The notes under the pieces were generated by a model. It was not told the DNA's origin, ran no database searches, and worked only from the letters and a program-made list of their open reading frames with translations. Source: Nocardioides okcheonensis (GTDB lineage Bacteria; Actinomycetota; Actinomycetes; Propionibacteriales; Nocardioidaceae). From it: 64,000 nucleotides of DNA. Shown here piece after piece: positions 38,982-48,747 of this stretch. The stretch spans positions 3,720,001 through 3,784,000 of the forward strand of contig NZ_CP087710.1 in NCBI RefSeq assembly GCF_020991065.1, read 5' to 3'. Position numbers and translations under genes: made by a program. Within the stretch, counting starts at the first letter, position 1. The number at the start of each line of letters is the position of its first letter.

Positions 38982-40172
38982 ATGGCCGATTCCCCCTCCA
39001 CGCTCGTCATCGCCGAGACCGTCGACAAGTACGCCGACGACCTGCTCGCGATGCGTCGCGACCTGCACGCCCACCCCGAGCTCAGCTGGACCGAGTCCCG
39101 CACCTCCGACGTCGTCGAGTCCGCCCTCGAGGGCTGCGGCTGGACCGTCACCCGCCCCGACGGCGGGGGAGTGCTCGCCGAGATCGGCAGCGGCGGCGGG
39201 CTGGTGGCGCTGCGGGCCGACCTCGACGCCCTGCCCGTCGACGACCTCACCTCCGACCCGTGGAAGAGCACCGTGCCGGGCGTGGCCCACGCGTGCGGCC
39301 ACGACGTGCACACGACCGGCCTGGTCGGGGCCGGCCTCGCGCTGGCCGAGGTCGCCGCGCGGGGGCTGCTGCCGGGTCGGGTGCGGCTGGTCTTCCAGCC
39401 TGCCGAGGAGGTCATGCCCGGCGGCGCGCTGCACCTGATCAGCAGCGGGGCGCTGGCCGGGGTCGACCACATCTTCGGCCTGCACTGCGACCCCAGCCTC
39501 GACGTCGGACGCGTCGGGCTGCGTGAGGGTCCGCTCACCGGCGCCGCCGACGCGCTGACCGTCAAGCTCACCGGGAAGGGCGGGCACACGTCGCGCCCGC
39601 ACCTCACCGAGGACCTCACCTTCGCGCTCGGGAAGGTCATCACCGAGCTGCCCGCGATCCTCAGCCGCCGCCTCGACCCGCGCGCCGGGGTCAGCGTGGT
39701 GTGGGGAGCCGTGCGCGCCGGGCAGGCCCACAACGTCATCCCGCACACCGGTGTCGTCGCCGGCACCGTGCGGATGCTCGACGCGGTCGCGTGGGCCGAC
39801 GCCGAGCACCTCATCCGCCAGCTGATCACCACGATCATCGCTCCCTACGGCGTCGCCGCCGAGGTCACCTACCAGCGCGGCGTGCCGCCGGTCGTCAACC
39901 ACCCGGTCTCGACCGCCATGCTCGGCACCGCCGTCGACGCCGTGCTGGGCCGCCACGGCCACGTGTCCACCGCCCAGAGCCTCGGCGGGGAGGACTTCGG
40001 CTGGTACCTCGACTCGCTGCCCGGCGCGATGGCGCGCCTCGGCACCCGCACGCCAGGCGGCCCCACCTACGACCTGCACCAGGGCAACCTGCGCGTCGAC
40101 GAGGCCGCGACCGGCATCGCGGCGCGCGTGCTGGCCGAGGCGGCGGTCACCGCCCTGTCAGCCGCCGGCTGA
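38982..40172 (+). CDS. M20 family metallo-amidohydrolase
   Basis: 396 residues. Zinc peptidase fold of the M20D type (hippurate hydrolase/IAA-amino acid hydrolase, and AmiA/AmiB of mycobacteria): R-R-D-L-H-A-H-P-E-L-S, A-L-R-A-D-L-D-A-L-P, H-A-C-G-H-D-V-H, Q-P-A-E-E with the catalytic Glu, and G-G-E-D-F in the C-terminal part. It probably hydrolyses an N-acyl amino acid or similar amide in the cytoplasm. A -10-like TACTCT at 38967-38972 precedes the ATG. The 3' end overlaps the convergent histidine kinase gene by 15 bases. Confidence 0.92.
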   Translation: MADSPSTLVIAETVDKYADDLLAMRRDLHAHPELSWTESRTSDVVESALEGCGWTVTRPDGGGVLAEIGSGGGLVALRADLDALPVDDLTSDPWKSTVPGVAHACGHDVHTTGLVGAGLALAEVAARGLLPGRVRLVFQPAEEVMPGGALHLISSGALAGVDHIFGLHCDPSLDVGRVGLREGPLTGAADALTVKLTGKGGHTSRPHLTEDLTFALGKVITELPAILSRRLDPRAGVSVVWGAVRAGQAHNVIPHTGVVAGTVRMLDAVAWADAEHLIRQLITTIIAPYGVAAEVTYQRGVPPVVNHPVSTAMLGTAVDAVLGRHGHVSTAQSLGGEDFGWYLDSLPGAMARLGTRTPGGPTYDLHQGNLRVDEAATGIAARVLAEAAVTALSAAG

Positions 40173-41348
40173 CGCCTCCGTGCGCGACGGCGCGCACCGG
40201 CCGAGCGGCACGCCGAAGGTGAAGGTGCTGCCCTCGCCGGGCGTCGACGCCACCTGCAGGCACCCGTCCATCAGGTCCGCGAGCGCACGGCAGATCGCCA
40301 GCCCCAGCCCGATCCCGGCCCCGGGGCGGGCGTCGCGGGCCGTCGAGCGGGCGAACGGCGCGAAGAGCGTGCGGAGGTGCTCCTCGTCGATGCCGGGACC
40401 GGTGTCGGTGACAATGAACTCGACCCACTCGTCGGCGGCGTGGACGTCGCCGGGGTCGAGGGAGTGCGGGCGGGTCCGGACCCGCACCTCGACCCGTCCG
40501 GTCGCGGTGAAGGTCAGCGCGTTGCGCACCAGGTTGGCCACGACCTGCCGCACCCGGCGCACGTCACCGGCAGCGTTCGCCGGCACCGCGTCGTCGACCG
40601 ACAGCACGAGGTCGAGCCCGCGCTCCCGGGCGAGCGGGACCGCCCACGCGGCGACCGCGTCGACGACCGCGCGCGGCTCGAAGGGGCGTACGTCGAGCAC
40701 GGTCTGGTGGGTCTGCAGCCCGGAGAACTCCAGCAGCTCGTCGACCAGGTGCATCAGCTGGTGGCTGGCGCGCTGGACCATGTCGAGGTAGTGGCCCGAC
40801 CCGGCGGGGGAGTCGGCGTGGACCAGCAGGTCGGTGGCGCCGACGAGGGCGGCCAGCGGGGTGCGCAGCTCGTGGCTGACGGTCGCGAGGAACAGCGTCT
40901 TGGCGGCGTTGGCCTCCTCGAGCTCGCGCAGCACCTGCTTCTCCCGGGTGATGTCCTCGGTGACGCCGTGGACGCCGACCACCTCCCCGCCCTCGAGGAT
41001 CGGGATGCCGGTGCAGCGGAAGTCGACGACGGCGCCGTCGACCCGCACGACGCGCGCCTCGACCACGACCGGCTCACCGGTCATGACGTGCTCGAAGGCG
41101 TCCTGCATCACCGCGTGGTCGGCGGGGTGGATCGTGTCGGCGAAGTGCGTCCGCCGCATCTGCTCCAGGCTCAGGCCGGTCATCGCGCAGGCGTGCGCGT
41201 TGGCCTCGGTGTAGAAGCCGTCGCGGTCGACCGAGAACACCGCGTGCGGGTGGTGGGCGACCATCGACGCGTAGCGCGCGCTGCCCTGGGCCAACGCGCT
41301 CTCGCCGAGCGAGTCCCGCTCCCCGAGCGGGCGCCGTCGATCCGCCAT
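40158..41348 (-). CDS. PAS-domain sensor histidine kinase (soluble)
   Basis: 396 residues with no membrane segment. A PAS/PAC domain fills about 25-145 (H-A-V-F-S-V-D-R-D-G-F-Y-T-E-A-N and G-V-H-G-V-T-E-D-I-T). The H-box is T-V-S-H-E-L-R-T-P-L-A, followed by the N-box V-A-N-L-V-R-N-A-L, D-T-G-P-G-I-D and G-A-G-I-G-L-G-L-A. It should autophosphorylate in response to a cytoplasmic signal. No response regulator gene is adjacent, so it is an orphan kinase in this window. Confidence 0.92.
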   Translation of the reverse strand: MADRRRPLGERDSLGESALAQGSARYASMVAHHPHAVFSVDRDGFYTEANAHACAMTGLSLEQMRRTHFADTIHPADHAVMQDAFEHVMTGEPVVVEARVVRVDGAVVDFRCTGIPILEGGEVVGVHGVTEDITREKQVLRELEEANAAKTLFLATVSHELRTPLAALVGATDLLVHADSPAGSGHYLDMVQRASHQLMHLVDELLEFSGLQTHQTVLDVRPFEPRAVVDAVAAWAVPLARERGLDLVLSVDDAVPANAAGDVRRVRQVVANLVRNALTFTATGRVEVRVRTRPHSLDPGDVHAADEWVEFIVTDTGPGIDEEHLRTLFAPFARSTARDARPGAGIGLGLAICRALADLMDGCLQVASTPGEGSTFTFGVPLGRCAPSRTEASAGG

Positions 41349-41413
41349 CCGTTCCTCCGTCGTGTGCCGCCGAGCCGACCGGCCCAGTCAACCACGACGG
41401 AGGAACGGGGACG

Positions 41414-42718
41414 CTACTGCGACTTGTAGGGCACCCCGTCGGCCGCGGGCGGCCGCGACCGGCCTACCAGGCCCGCCACCGCGAAGATGGTGACGAGGTA
41501 GGGGAGCATCAGCATGAACTGGCTCGGGATGTCGGAGCCGATCGCCGACAGCACGCCCTGCAGGTTGGACGCGAAGCCGAACAGCAGCGCCGCCAGCGTG
41601 GCGCGGATCGGGTCCCACTTGCCGAAGATCACGGCGGCGAGCGCGATGTAGCCGGCGCCGCCGGTCATCTCGCGGTTGAAGCCGGCGACCGAGACGAGGC
41701 TGAAGTACGCGCCGCCCATGCCCGCGATCGCGCCGGCGAGCAGGATCGTGCGGTAGCGGGTCCGGTTGACCTTGATGCCCACCGTGTCGGCGGCCTTCGG
41801 GTGCTCGCCGACGGCGCGGACGCGCAGGCCCCACCGGGTGCGGTAGAGGGCGAAGGCGACCAGCGCGACCACGGCGTAGAGCACGTAGACCAGCGCGGTC
41901 TGGCGGAACAGGATCGGACCGATGAGCGGGATGTCGCCGAGCACCGGCAGCGGCACCGCGCGGAACCGCTCGGGGGAGTTGAGCGAGTCGGCGTTGGGCG
42001 TCAGGACCTGGCGGAACAGGAAGTTCGTCATGCCGACGACCAGCACGTTGAGCACGACGCCGACGATGACCTGGTCGACGAAGTAGGTGATCGCGAAGAG
42101 CCCGAGGACCAGCGCGATCAGGGCGCCGGCGACCATCGCGGCCACCAGGCCGGCCCACAACGACCCGGTGAGGGACGCGGTGACCGCCGCGGCGAAGGCG
42201 CCGAACAGCAGCTGGCCGTCGATGGCGATGTTGACGACGCCGGCGCGCTCACCGAGCACGCCGCCGAGGGCGCCGAACACGAGCGGGATCGCCAGCGAGA
42301 TGGCGCCGCCGAGGAGGCTGACGACCTGGATCCGGCTGCCCGCGGCTTCCCAGCCGAGGAAGCCGACCATCCAGGCCACCGCGAAGGCGATCGGCAGCCA
42401 CATCGGCTGGCGGACGTGGGCGAGCATCCGGCGCACGGCCTCCGCGGTGAGCGCCAGGCACACCACCAGCATCACCCAGGCGGTGGCGACGGCCGGGACG
42501 ACGATGTCGGGCAGCGTCACGAAGTCGCTGTCGGTCGCCAGCCGGAACGTCGTGTCGCCCGAGCGGGAGGTCAGCAGCAACCGGAGCGCGAGGAGCACGG
42601 TGATCGCGCCCAGCACGACCGGCAGCTTGCGGGTGCCGGCGGTGCGGACGGGCGTGACGGCGGGGTCGGGGGCGAGGCCGCCGCTCTCGGGCGTCGGCTG
42701 CTCGGTCACGGTGCTCAC
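41414..42718 (-). CDS. Nucleoside-type ABC transporter permease 2
   Basis: 434 residues, GTG start overlapping the previous stop (GTGA). About ten helices of the BPD_transp_2 (ribose/nucleoside, NupQ/YufQ) type; the segment G-E-R-A-G-V-V-N-I-A-I-D-G is the family signature, and L-R-V-R-A-V-G-E-H-P-K-A-A-D-T-V-G-I matches the cytoplasmic loop. It works with the other permease, the double ATPase and BmpA. Nucleoside specificity is inferred from bmpA and the cdd/deoA/add genes to the right. Confidence 0.92.
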   Translation of the reverse strand: MSTVTEQPTPESGGLAPDPAVTPVRTAGTRKLPVVLGAITVLLALRLLLTSRSGDTTFRLATDSDFVTLPDIVVPAVATAWVMLVVCLALTAEAVRRMLAHVRQPMWLPIAFAVAWMVGFLGWEAAGSRIQVVSLLGGAISLAIPLVFGALGGVLGERAGVVNIAIDGQLLFGAFAAAVTASLTGSLWAGLVAAMVAGALIALVLGLFAITYFVDQVIVGVVLNVLVVGMTNFLFRQVLTPNADSLNSPERFRAVPLPVLGDIPLIGPILFRQTALVYVLYAVVALVAFALYRTRWGLRVRAVGEHPKAADTVGIKVNRTRYRTILLAGAIAGMGGAYFSLVSVAGFNREMTGGAGYIALAAVIFGKWDPIRATLAALLFGFASNLQGVLSAIGSDIPSQFMLMLPYLVTIFAVAGLVGRSRPPAADGVPYKSQ

Positions 42719-43983
42719 TTGGCCTCCTGGGCGGGGAGCCGGAAGATGGCGCGCACCAGGGGCGGCGCGGCGAGGAAGAGGACGATCAGCGACTGGACGA
42801 CCAGGACCAGGTCGACCGAGATGTTCTCGGAGGCCTGCATGGTGAAGCCGCCCGCCTTGAACGCGCCGAACAGGATGCCCGCGGCGAGGATGCCGAGCGG
42901 GCGCGAGCGACCGAGCAGCGCCACGGTGATGGCGTCGAAGCCGATGCCCGCGTCGATGTCGGTCGAGACGCCGCTGGTGACGGTGCCGAGCACCTGGTTG
43001 ACGCCCGCGAGGCCGAGGAGCGAGCCCGCGATCATCATCACGACGACGTAGGTGCGCCCGACGTTGATGCCCGACGCGCGCGCGGCGTTCGGGTTCTCGC
43101 CGACGGCGCGGATGCGGTAGCCGAGGGTGGAGCGGGAGAGCAGCCACCACACGACGAGCACGGCGACGAGCGCCAGCACGAAGCCGAGGTGCAGGTTGAA
43201 CCGGTCGCCCAGCACCTTGGGGAGGATCGCCGACTCCTTCATGGGCGGCGACTTCGGGTTGACCGACCCCGGGGTGGCGAGCAGCCACTCCTTGGTGAGC
43301 GCCCAGAACAGCAGGTAGTAGGCGACGTAGTTGAGCATGATCGTGACGATCACCTCGTGTGCGCCGGTGCGGGCCTTCAGCAGTCCGGCCAGGCCGCCCC
43401 ACAGGCCGCCGACGACCATGCCGACGAGGATGGCGAGCGGCAGGTGGACGATCATCGGCAGGTCGAGCTGGAAGCCCACCCACGCCGCGGCGCCGCCGCC
43501 GAGCAGCATCTGGCCGCGGCCACCGATGTTGAACAGCGCGGCGCGGAACGCGATGCCGACGCCGAGGCCGCCGAGGATCAGCGGTCCGGCGAACTTCAGC
43601 GTCTCGGTGAGCGGACGCCACTGCTGGGCCGGGTCGTCGACGAGGTTGTTGAAGACCGCGCCGCGGAACATCGCGCTGTAGGCGCCGGAGACGGCGTCCC
43701 AGACGGCGCTGAAGAAGTCGCTCGGCCGGGCGGTGACGTAGCCGATCGTCTCGCGCACGTTCGCGTCGGTGCTGGCGATCATCACCGAGCCGACGAGGAA
43801 GGCGAGGAGGACCGCGAGCACGCCGGACAGCGCGTCGCCGGACGCGATCTCGCGCAGCACGCTGCTGGAGCGCTCGCGGGGCGCGGCGCTGGCGTCCTCG
43901 GCCGCGTCGACCTTCGTGTCTCCGGGCTCGGGGGTGCCGGGCTCGGGGGTCGGGTCGGGCTGGGGCTTGTCGGTGTCGGTCAC
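42715..43983 (-). CDS. Nucleoside-type ABC transporter permease 1
   Basis: 422 residues. NupP/YufP-like permease with an N-terminal acidic cytoplasmic extension of about 45 residues and ten or so helices. G-I-A-F-R-A-A-L-F-N-I-G-G-R-G-Q and G-Y-R-I-R-A-V-G-E-N-P-N-A-A-R are the characteristic conserved stretches. Overlaps both neighbours by four bases, so the three transport genes form one translation unit. Confidence 0.92.
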   Translation of the reverse strand: MTDTDKPQPDPTPEPGTPEPGDTKVDAAEDASAAPRERSSSVLREIASGDALSGVLAVLLAFLVGSVMIASTDANVRETIGYVTARPSDFFSAVWDAVSGAYSAMFRGAVFNNLVDDPAQQWRPLTETLKFAGPLILGGLGVGIAFRAALFNIGGRGQMLLGGGAAAWVGFQLDLPMIVHLPLAILVGMVVGGLWGGLAGLLKARTGAHEVIVTIMLNYVAYYLLFWALTKEWLLATPGSVNPKSPPMKESAILPKVLGDRFNLHLGFVLALVAVLVVWWLLSRSTLGYRIRAVGENPNAARASGINVGRTYVVVMMIAGSLLGLAGVNQVLGTVTSGVSTDIDAGIGFDAITVALLGRSRPLGILAAGILFGAFKAGGFTMQASENISVDLVLVVQSLIVLFLAAPPLVRAIFRLPAQEAK

Positions 43984-45503
43984 GCGACCACGTCCTTCAG
44001 GTCCTTCGGGCGTTCGCCGGTCATCATGAGGCCGAGGGTCTCGCGGGGGGTGTCGGCGGGCACGATGCCCACGACGTGGCCGCGGTAGAGCACCATGATG
44101 CGGTCGGCCAGGGCCACCACCTCGTCGAGCTCGGTGGAGACCACGAGGACCGGGATGCCGCTGTCGCGGGTCGCGACGACCTGCTTGTGGATGAACTCGA
44201 TCGAGCCGACGTCGACGCCGCGGGTCGGCTGCGCGGCGACCAGCAGGCGCAGGTCGCGCGAGAGCTCACGGGCGACGACGACCTTCTGCTGGTTGCCGCC
44301 GGAGAGGTTGGCGGCCAGGGAGTCGATGTCGCGGGCGCGGACGTCGTACTCCTTGAGCTTCTTCTCCGCGAACGCGCGCAGCGCCGAGATGCGCAGCGAG
44401 CCGTTGCGGACGAAGGGGGACTTGAAGCTCCGGTTGAGCATGAGGTTCTCGGCGATGGTGAAGTTCGGCACCAGGCCGTCGACCTGCCGGTCCTCGGGGA
44501 TGAACCCGACGCCGGCGTCGAGGATCTTGCGGGTGCTGCGGCCGACCAGCTCGTGGCCGTCGAGGGTGATCGACCCGGACACGTCGTCCTGGAGGCCGAG
44601 GAGCGCCTCGGTGAGCTCGGTCTGGCCGTTGCCCTGCACGCCGGCGACCGCCAGCACCTCGCCGGCGCGGATGGTGAAGGTGATGCCGTCGACCTGGACG
44701 TGACCGGCCGCGTCGACGACGCGGAGGTCCTTCACGACCAGCGCGTCCGCGCCGAGCGTAGGCGCGTCCTTGTGGACCACCAGCTCGACGGGGCGGCCGA
44801 CCATCATCGAGGCGAGCTCGGCGTTGCTGGCCTTGGGGTCGGCCTCGCCGACGACCTTGCCGTGGCGGATGACCGTGATCCGGTCGGCGACCGCGCGGAC
44901 CTCGCGCAGCTTGTGGGTGATGAAGACGATGGCCTTCCCGGCCTCGCGGAGCTGGCGCATGATGTCCATCAGCTCGTCGGTCTCCTGGGGCGTGAGCACC
45001 GCGGTCGGCTCGTCGAAGACGAGCAGCTCGGCGTCGCGGGAGAGCGCCTTGATGATCTCGACCCGCTGCTGGACGCCGACGGGGAGGTCCTCGACGACGG
45101 CGTCGGGGGAGACGTGGAAGCCGAAGCGGTCGGAGATCTCCGTGACGCGGGCGCGGGCGGCCTCGACGTCGAGGGTGCCGGCGAACCCGGTGGACTCGTT
45201 GCCGAGCATCACGTTCTCGGCGACGGTGAAGACCGGGATCAGCATGAAGTGCTGGTGGACCATGCCGATGCCGGCGGCCATCGCGTCACCGGGGCCGGTG
45301 AAGTGCTGGACCTCGCCGTCGAGCTCGATCTCGCCCTCGTCCGCCTTGTAGAGGCCGTAGAGGACGTTCATCAGCGTCGACTTGCCGGCGCCGTTCTCAC
45401 CGAGCAGGCAGTGGATCTCGCCGGGCTCGACGGTCAGGGAGATCGAGTCGTTGGCCACCACGCTGCCGAAGCGTTTGGTGATGCCTCGCAGGACGAGTCT
45501 CAT
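43980..45503 (-). CDS. Nucleoside-type ABC transporter double ATPase
   Basis: 507 residues with two nucleotide-binding domains in one chain, as in NupO/RbsA. Domain 1 has G-E-N-G-A-G-K-S-T and V-F-D-E-P-T-A. Domain 2 has a diverged Walker A (G-V-Q-G-N-G-Q-T-E), L-S-G-G-N-Q-Q-K-V and a Walker B-type region where the usual D-E-P is replaced by A-A-Q-P-T-R-G-V-D, so the second site may be weak or inactive, as often in this group. The bmpA gene lies upstream behind a hairpin. Confidence 0.93.
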   Translation of the reverse strand: MRLVLRGITKRFGSVVANDSISLTVEPGEIHCLLGENGAGKSTLMNVLYGLYKADEGEIELDGEVQHFTGPGDAMAAGIGMVHQHFMLIPVFTVAENVMLGNESTGFAGTLDVEAARARVTEISDRFGFHVSPDAVVEDLPVGVQQRVEIIKALSRDAELLVFDEPTAVLTPQETDELMDIMRQLREAGKAIVFITHKLREVRAVADRITVIRHGKVVGEADPKASNAELASMMVGRPVELVVHKDAPTLGADALVVKDLRVVDAAGHVQVDGITFTIRAGEVLAVAGVQGNGQTELTEALLGLQDDVSGSITLDGHELVGRSTRKILDAGVGFIPEDRQVDGLVPNFTIAENLMLNRSFKSPFVRNGSLRISALRAFAEKKLKEYDVRARDIDSLAANLSGGNQQKVVVARELSRDLRLLVAAQPTRGVDVGSIEFIHKQVVATRDSGIPVLVVSTELDEVVALADRIMVLYRGHVVGIVPADTPRETLGLMMTGERPKDLKDVVA

Positions 45504-45672
45504 GGCATCGCATCCTAGGGGTCGGAACGTCCCGGACATGATCTCCGGGGTCTGGTACGGGGGAGGGGCCCGCGAGGGCGCGGAGAAGGGTAACCGCCGC
45601 GCCCCCCGCGGCTCGTGCCGCAGATGTGCCAAAGGTGTGCGGCGTTCTCTGGCAGGTCCGTGACACGCACGA

Positions 45673-45700
45673 GGGAGGCCGACGCGTGCGTCGGCCTCCC
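45673..45700 (-). terminator. Hairpin between bmpA and the transporter genes
   Basis: A 13-bp inverted repeat (45673-45685 with 45688-45700) 26 bases after the bmpA stop. It may reduce read-through from the abundant binding protein into the ATPase and permease genes. Confidence 0.7.
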
Positions 45701-45726
45701 CCGTGGTGGAGCAGGTGTGCGGGCGA

Positions 45727-46839
45727 TCAGCCCAGGTAGGAGTTCACCTTGATCGAGCCGTCGATGATGCCGGCCCTCACGGTCTCCAGCTTGTCGGCCA
45801 GGCCGGCGTCGACCTTGTCCTCGAAGTTGTGGAACGGCGCGATGCCCACGCCGTCGTTCTCGAGGGTGCCGATGTAGGGCGCGAAGTCGAACTCGTCGTC
45901 GCCCGCGGCCTTGACGGCCTCGTAGGTCGAGACCTTCATGCCCTTGAGGATCGAGGTCATGACGTAGTCCTGGGTGGACGGGTCGGTCTCGTAGAGGTCG
46001 GCGTCGACACCGATCATCGCGATGTCCTTGCCGGAGTCCTCGATGGCGGTGATGGCGCCCTGGTAGATCGGGCCGCCGACCGGGAGGATCACGTCGACGT
46101 CCTGGTCGAGGACCTGCTTGGCGGTGCTGGTCGCGGCCTCGTTGGCCTCGAAGCCACCGGTGAAGGAACCGTTCTTGCCGTCCCAGCCGACGACCTCGAC
46201 GTCCTTGCCGTTCTCCTCGGCGTAGTACTCCGCGCCCTGCTTGAAGCCGTCCATGAAGATGGTGACGGTCGGGAAGGGCATGCCGCCGTAGGTGCCGACC
46301 TTGCCGGTCTTGGTGTAGTCGGCGGCCGCGTAGCCGGCCAGGAACGCCGCCTGCGCGGTGTCGTAGAGCAGCGGCTTGATGTTCTCGACGTCGGCCTTGC
46401 CGTCGAAGGTCGCGCCGTCGTCGCCGCCGTCGGCGGAGTCGTCGATCAGGACGTACTCGATGTCGGGGTTGGCCTTGGCGGACTCCTTGGTCGCCGAGGC
46501 GAGGGCGAAGCCGACCGTGACGATGACGTCGCAGCCCTGGCCGACGAGGCTCTCGAGGTTGGGGGCGAAGTCGTTCTCGCTGTTGGACTCGACCGCCTTC
46601 AGCTCCACGCCGAACTCGTCGGCGGCCTGCTTGGCGCCCTCGAAGCCGAGCTGGTTGAACGACTTGTCGTCGAAGCCACCCGCGTCGGACACGATGCAGG
46701 GCTGGAAGTCGCTCGCCTCGGCGTTGCTGCCGGTGTCGCCGTTGCCGTCCTCGGCGGGCGCGTCGCCGCACGCAGCCAGGCTGGCGCCCGCGAGCAGCGC
46801 CACGAGGCCGTTCGCGACGACCTTCCTCGTCTTGGTCAC
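45727..46839 (-). CDS. bmpA: BMP family nucleoside-binding lipoprotein
   Basis: 370 residues from GTG 46839, which has GGAGG at the right distance; the in-frame ATG at 46860 has none. Lipobox L-A-A-C at about residue 23 and an acidic linker precede the BMP/PnrA fold: V-S-D-A-G-G-F-D-D-K-S-F-N-Q-L-G near the start of the mature protein. The family binds purine or pyrimidine nucleosides and hands them to RbsA/NupO-type importers. Divergent from cdd with about 180 bases between. Confidence 0.93.
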   Translation of the reverse strand: MTKTRKVVANGLVALLAGASLAACGDAPAEDGNGDTGSNAEASDFQPCIVSDAGGFDDKSFNQLGFEGAKQAADEFGVELKAVESNSENDFAPNLESLVGQGCDVIVTVGFALASATKESAKANPDIEYVLIDDSADGGDDGATFDGKADVENIKPLLYDTAQAAFLAGYAAADYTKTGKVGTYGGMPFPTVTIFMDGFKQGAEYYAEENGKDVEVVGWDGKNGSFTGGFEANEAATSTAKQVLDQDVDVILPVGGPIYQGAITAIEDSGKDIAMIGVDADLYETDPSTQDYVMTSILKGMKVSTYEAVKAAGDDEFDFAPYIGTLENDGVGIAPFHNFEDKVDAGLADKLETVRAGIIDGSIKVNSYLG

Positions 46840-47023
46840 AATGCCTCCAAATTCATGCACCCCGGGGTGGGGTCAGCGTTCGGGCGTCATGATGCCGGGC
46901 GGGGAGGTGTAGGTCACGCGATCCGGGACTTCCGAAATCCGTTTGAGACCTAAAACCGGCCGGACATCTTTCGGCGGAACCTGCCGATGACCGTGGCTTC
47001 GGCGTATGCGCCACACTGTGCGC

Positions 47024-47449
47024 GTGGAACAGACGGACTGGGACCAGCTGCGGGCAGCCGCGACCGACGTGATGCGGCACGCGTACGCGCCGTACTCGCA
47101 GTACCTCGTGGGCGCCGCCGCGCGGGTCGACGACGGTCGCACGGTCGTGGGCTGCAACGTGGAGAACGCGGCCTACGGCGTCGTGCTGTGCGCGGAGTGC
47201 GGTCTGGTGTCGCAGCTCCACGCCACCGGCGGGGGCCGGCTCACCCACTTCGTGTGCGTCAACCGCGACGGCGAGGTGATCATGCCGTGCGGCCGGTGCC
47301 GCCAGCTGCTCTTCGAGCACGGCGGCCGGGACCTGATGGTCTGGACCGTGACCGGCGTCCGGCCCATGTCCGAGGTGCTGCCCGACGCCTTCGGGCCCGA
47401 CGACCTCGCCCACACGACCAGCACGACGACAGAAGAAGGAACCAGCTAA
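47024..47449 (+). CDS. cdd: Cytidine deaminase
   Basis: 141 residues from GTG 47024 (V-E-Q-T-D-W); an in-frame ATG at 47006 would add six. Deaminates cytidine and deoxycytidine to uridine forms. The zinc site is complete: C-A-E with catalytic Glu and P-C-G-R-C. The end has a Thr/Ser-rich tail. deoA follows directly (stop then GTG), the same order as in mycobacteria, so the two form a pyrimidine catabolic operon. Confidence 0.95.
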   Translation: MEQTDWDQLRAAATDVMRHAYAPYSQYLVGAAARVDDGRTVVGCNVENAAYGVVLCAECGLVSQLHATGGGRLTHFVCVNRDGEVIMPCGRCRQLLFEHGGRDLMVWTVTGVRPMSEVLPDAFGPDDLAHTTSTTTEEGTS

Positions 47450-48733
47450 GTGGCCGCACACGACGCCGTCGAGGTGATCCTCGCCAAGCGCGACAAGCAG
47501 GAGCTCTCCGACAGCCAGATCGACTGGGTGATCGACGCCTACACCCGCGGCGAGGTCGCCGACGAGCAGATGTCGTCGCTCGCGATGGCGATCCTGCTCA
47601 ACGGCATGAACCGCACCGAGATCGCCCGCTGGACGGCGGCGATGATCGCCTCCGGCGAGCGGATGGACTTCTCCTCCCTCTCCCGCCCGACCGCCGACAA
47701 GCACTCCACCGGCGGCGTCGGCGACAAGATCACCCTGCCGCTCGCCCCGCTCGTCGCGGCCTGCGGCGTGGCCGTCCCGCAGCTCTCCGGTCGCGGCCTC
47801 GGCCACACCGGCGGCACCCTCGACAAGCTCGAGTCGATCCCCGGCTGGCGCGCGGCGCTGAGCAACGAGGAGATGTTCTCGATCCTCGAGGACGTCGGCG
47901 CGGTCATCTGCGCGGCCGGCGACGGCCTGGCCCCGGCCGACAAGAAGCTCTACGCCCTGCGTGACGTCACCGGCACGGTCGAGGCGATCCCGCTCATCGC
48001 CAGCTCGATCATGAGCAAGAAGATCGCGGAGGGCACCGGGGCGCTGGTGCTCGACGTCAAGGTCGGCAGCGGCGCGTTCATGAAGGAGCTCGGCTCCGCG
48101 CGCGAGCTGGCCGAGACGATGGTCGCGCTCGGCACCGACGCCGGCGTGCACACCGTCGCGCTGCTCACCGACATGGCGACCCCGCTGGGCCGCACCGCCG
48201 GCAACGCGGTCGAGGTCGCGGAGTCCGTCGAGGTGCTCGCCGGCGGCGGTCCCGCCGACGTGGTCGAGCTGACCCTCGCGCTGGCGCGCGAGATGCTCGC
48301 CGGCGCCGGGCGTGGCGACGTCGACCCGGCCGACAAGCTGGCCGACGGCTCGGCGATGGACGCCTGGAAGGCGATGGTCCGCGCGCAGGGCGGTGACCCC
48401 GACGCCCCGCTCCCGCAGGCCCGCGAGAGCCACGTCGTCCACGCGCCGTCCTCCGGAACCCTCACCCGCCTCGACGCGATGGCGGTCGGGATGGCCGCCT
48501 GGCGCCTCGGCGCCGGTCGTGCCCGCAAGGAGGACCCGGTGCAGGCCGGCGCCGGCGTGGTCTGGCACGCGCGCCCGGGCGACACCGTCACCCAGGGCGA
48601 CCCGCTGTTCACCCTGCACACCGACGAGGCGGACCGCTTCGGCCGCGCGCTGGCCTCGCTCGAGGGCGGCTACGACATCGAGGACGGCGCGTCCTTCACG
48701 CCCGGCCCGATCGTCCTCGACCGGATCGGCTGA
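47450..48733 (+). CDS. deoA: Thymidine (pyrimidine-nucleoside) phosphorylase
   Basis: 427 residues, GTG immediately after the cdd stop, with AGAAGGA upstream. Splits thymidine or deoxyuridine with phosphate into base and deoxyribose-1-phosphate. Phosphate and substrate motifs K-H-S-T-G-G-V-G-D-K (about 83-92) and S-G-R-G-L-G-H-T-G-G-T-L-D-K-L-E (about 112-127) are conserved. Could accept uridine as well. Confidence 0.95.
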   Translation: MAAHDAVEVILAKRDKQELSDSQIDWVIDAYTRGEVADEQMSSLAMAILLNGMNRTEIARWTAAMIASGERMDFSSLSRPTADKHSTGGVGDKITLPLAPLVAACGVAVPQLSGRGLGHTGGTLDKLESIPGWRAALSNEEMFSILEDVGAVICAAGDGLAPADKKLYALRDVTGTVEAIPLIASSIMSKKIAEGTGALVLDVKVGSGAFMKELGSARELAETMVALGTDAGVHTVALLTDMATPLGRTAGNAVEVAESVEVLAGGGPADVVELTLALAREMLAGAGRGDVDPADKLADGSAMDAWKAMVRAQGGDPDAPLPQARESHVVHAPSSGTLTRLDAMAVGMAAWRLGAGRARKEDPVQAGAGVVWHARPGDTVTQGDPLFTLHTDEADRFGRALASLEGGYDIEDGASFTPGPIVLDRIG

Positions 48734-48747
48734 CCGGGCGTACGCCC

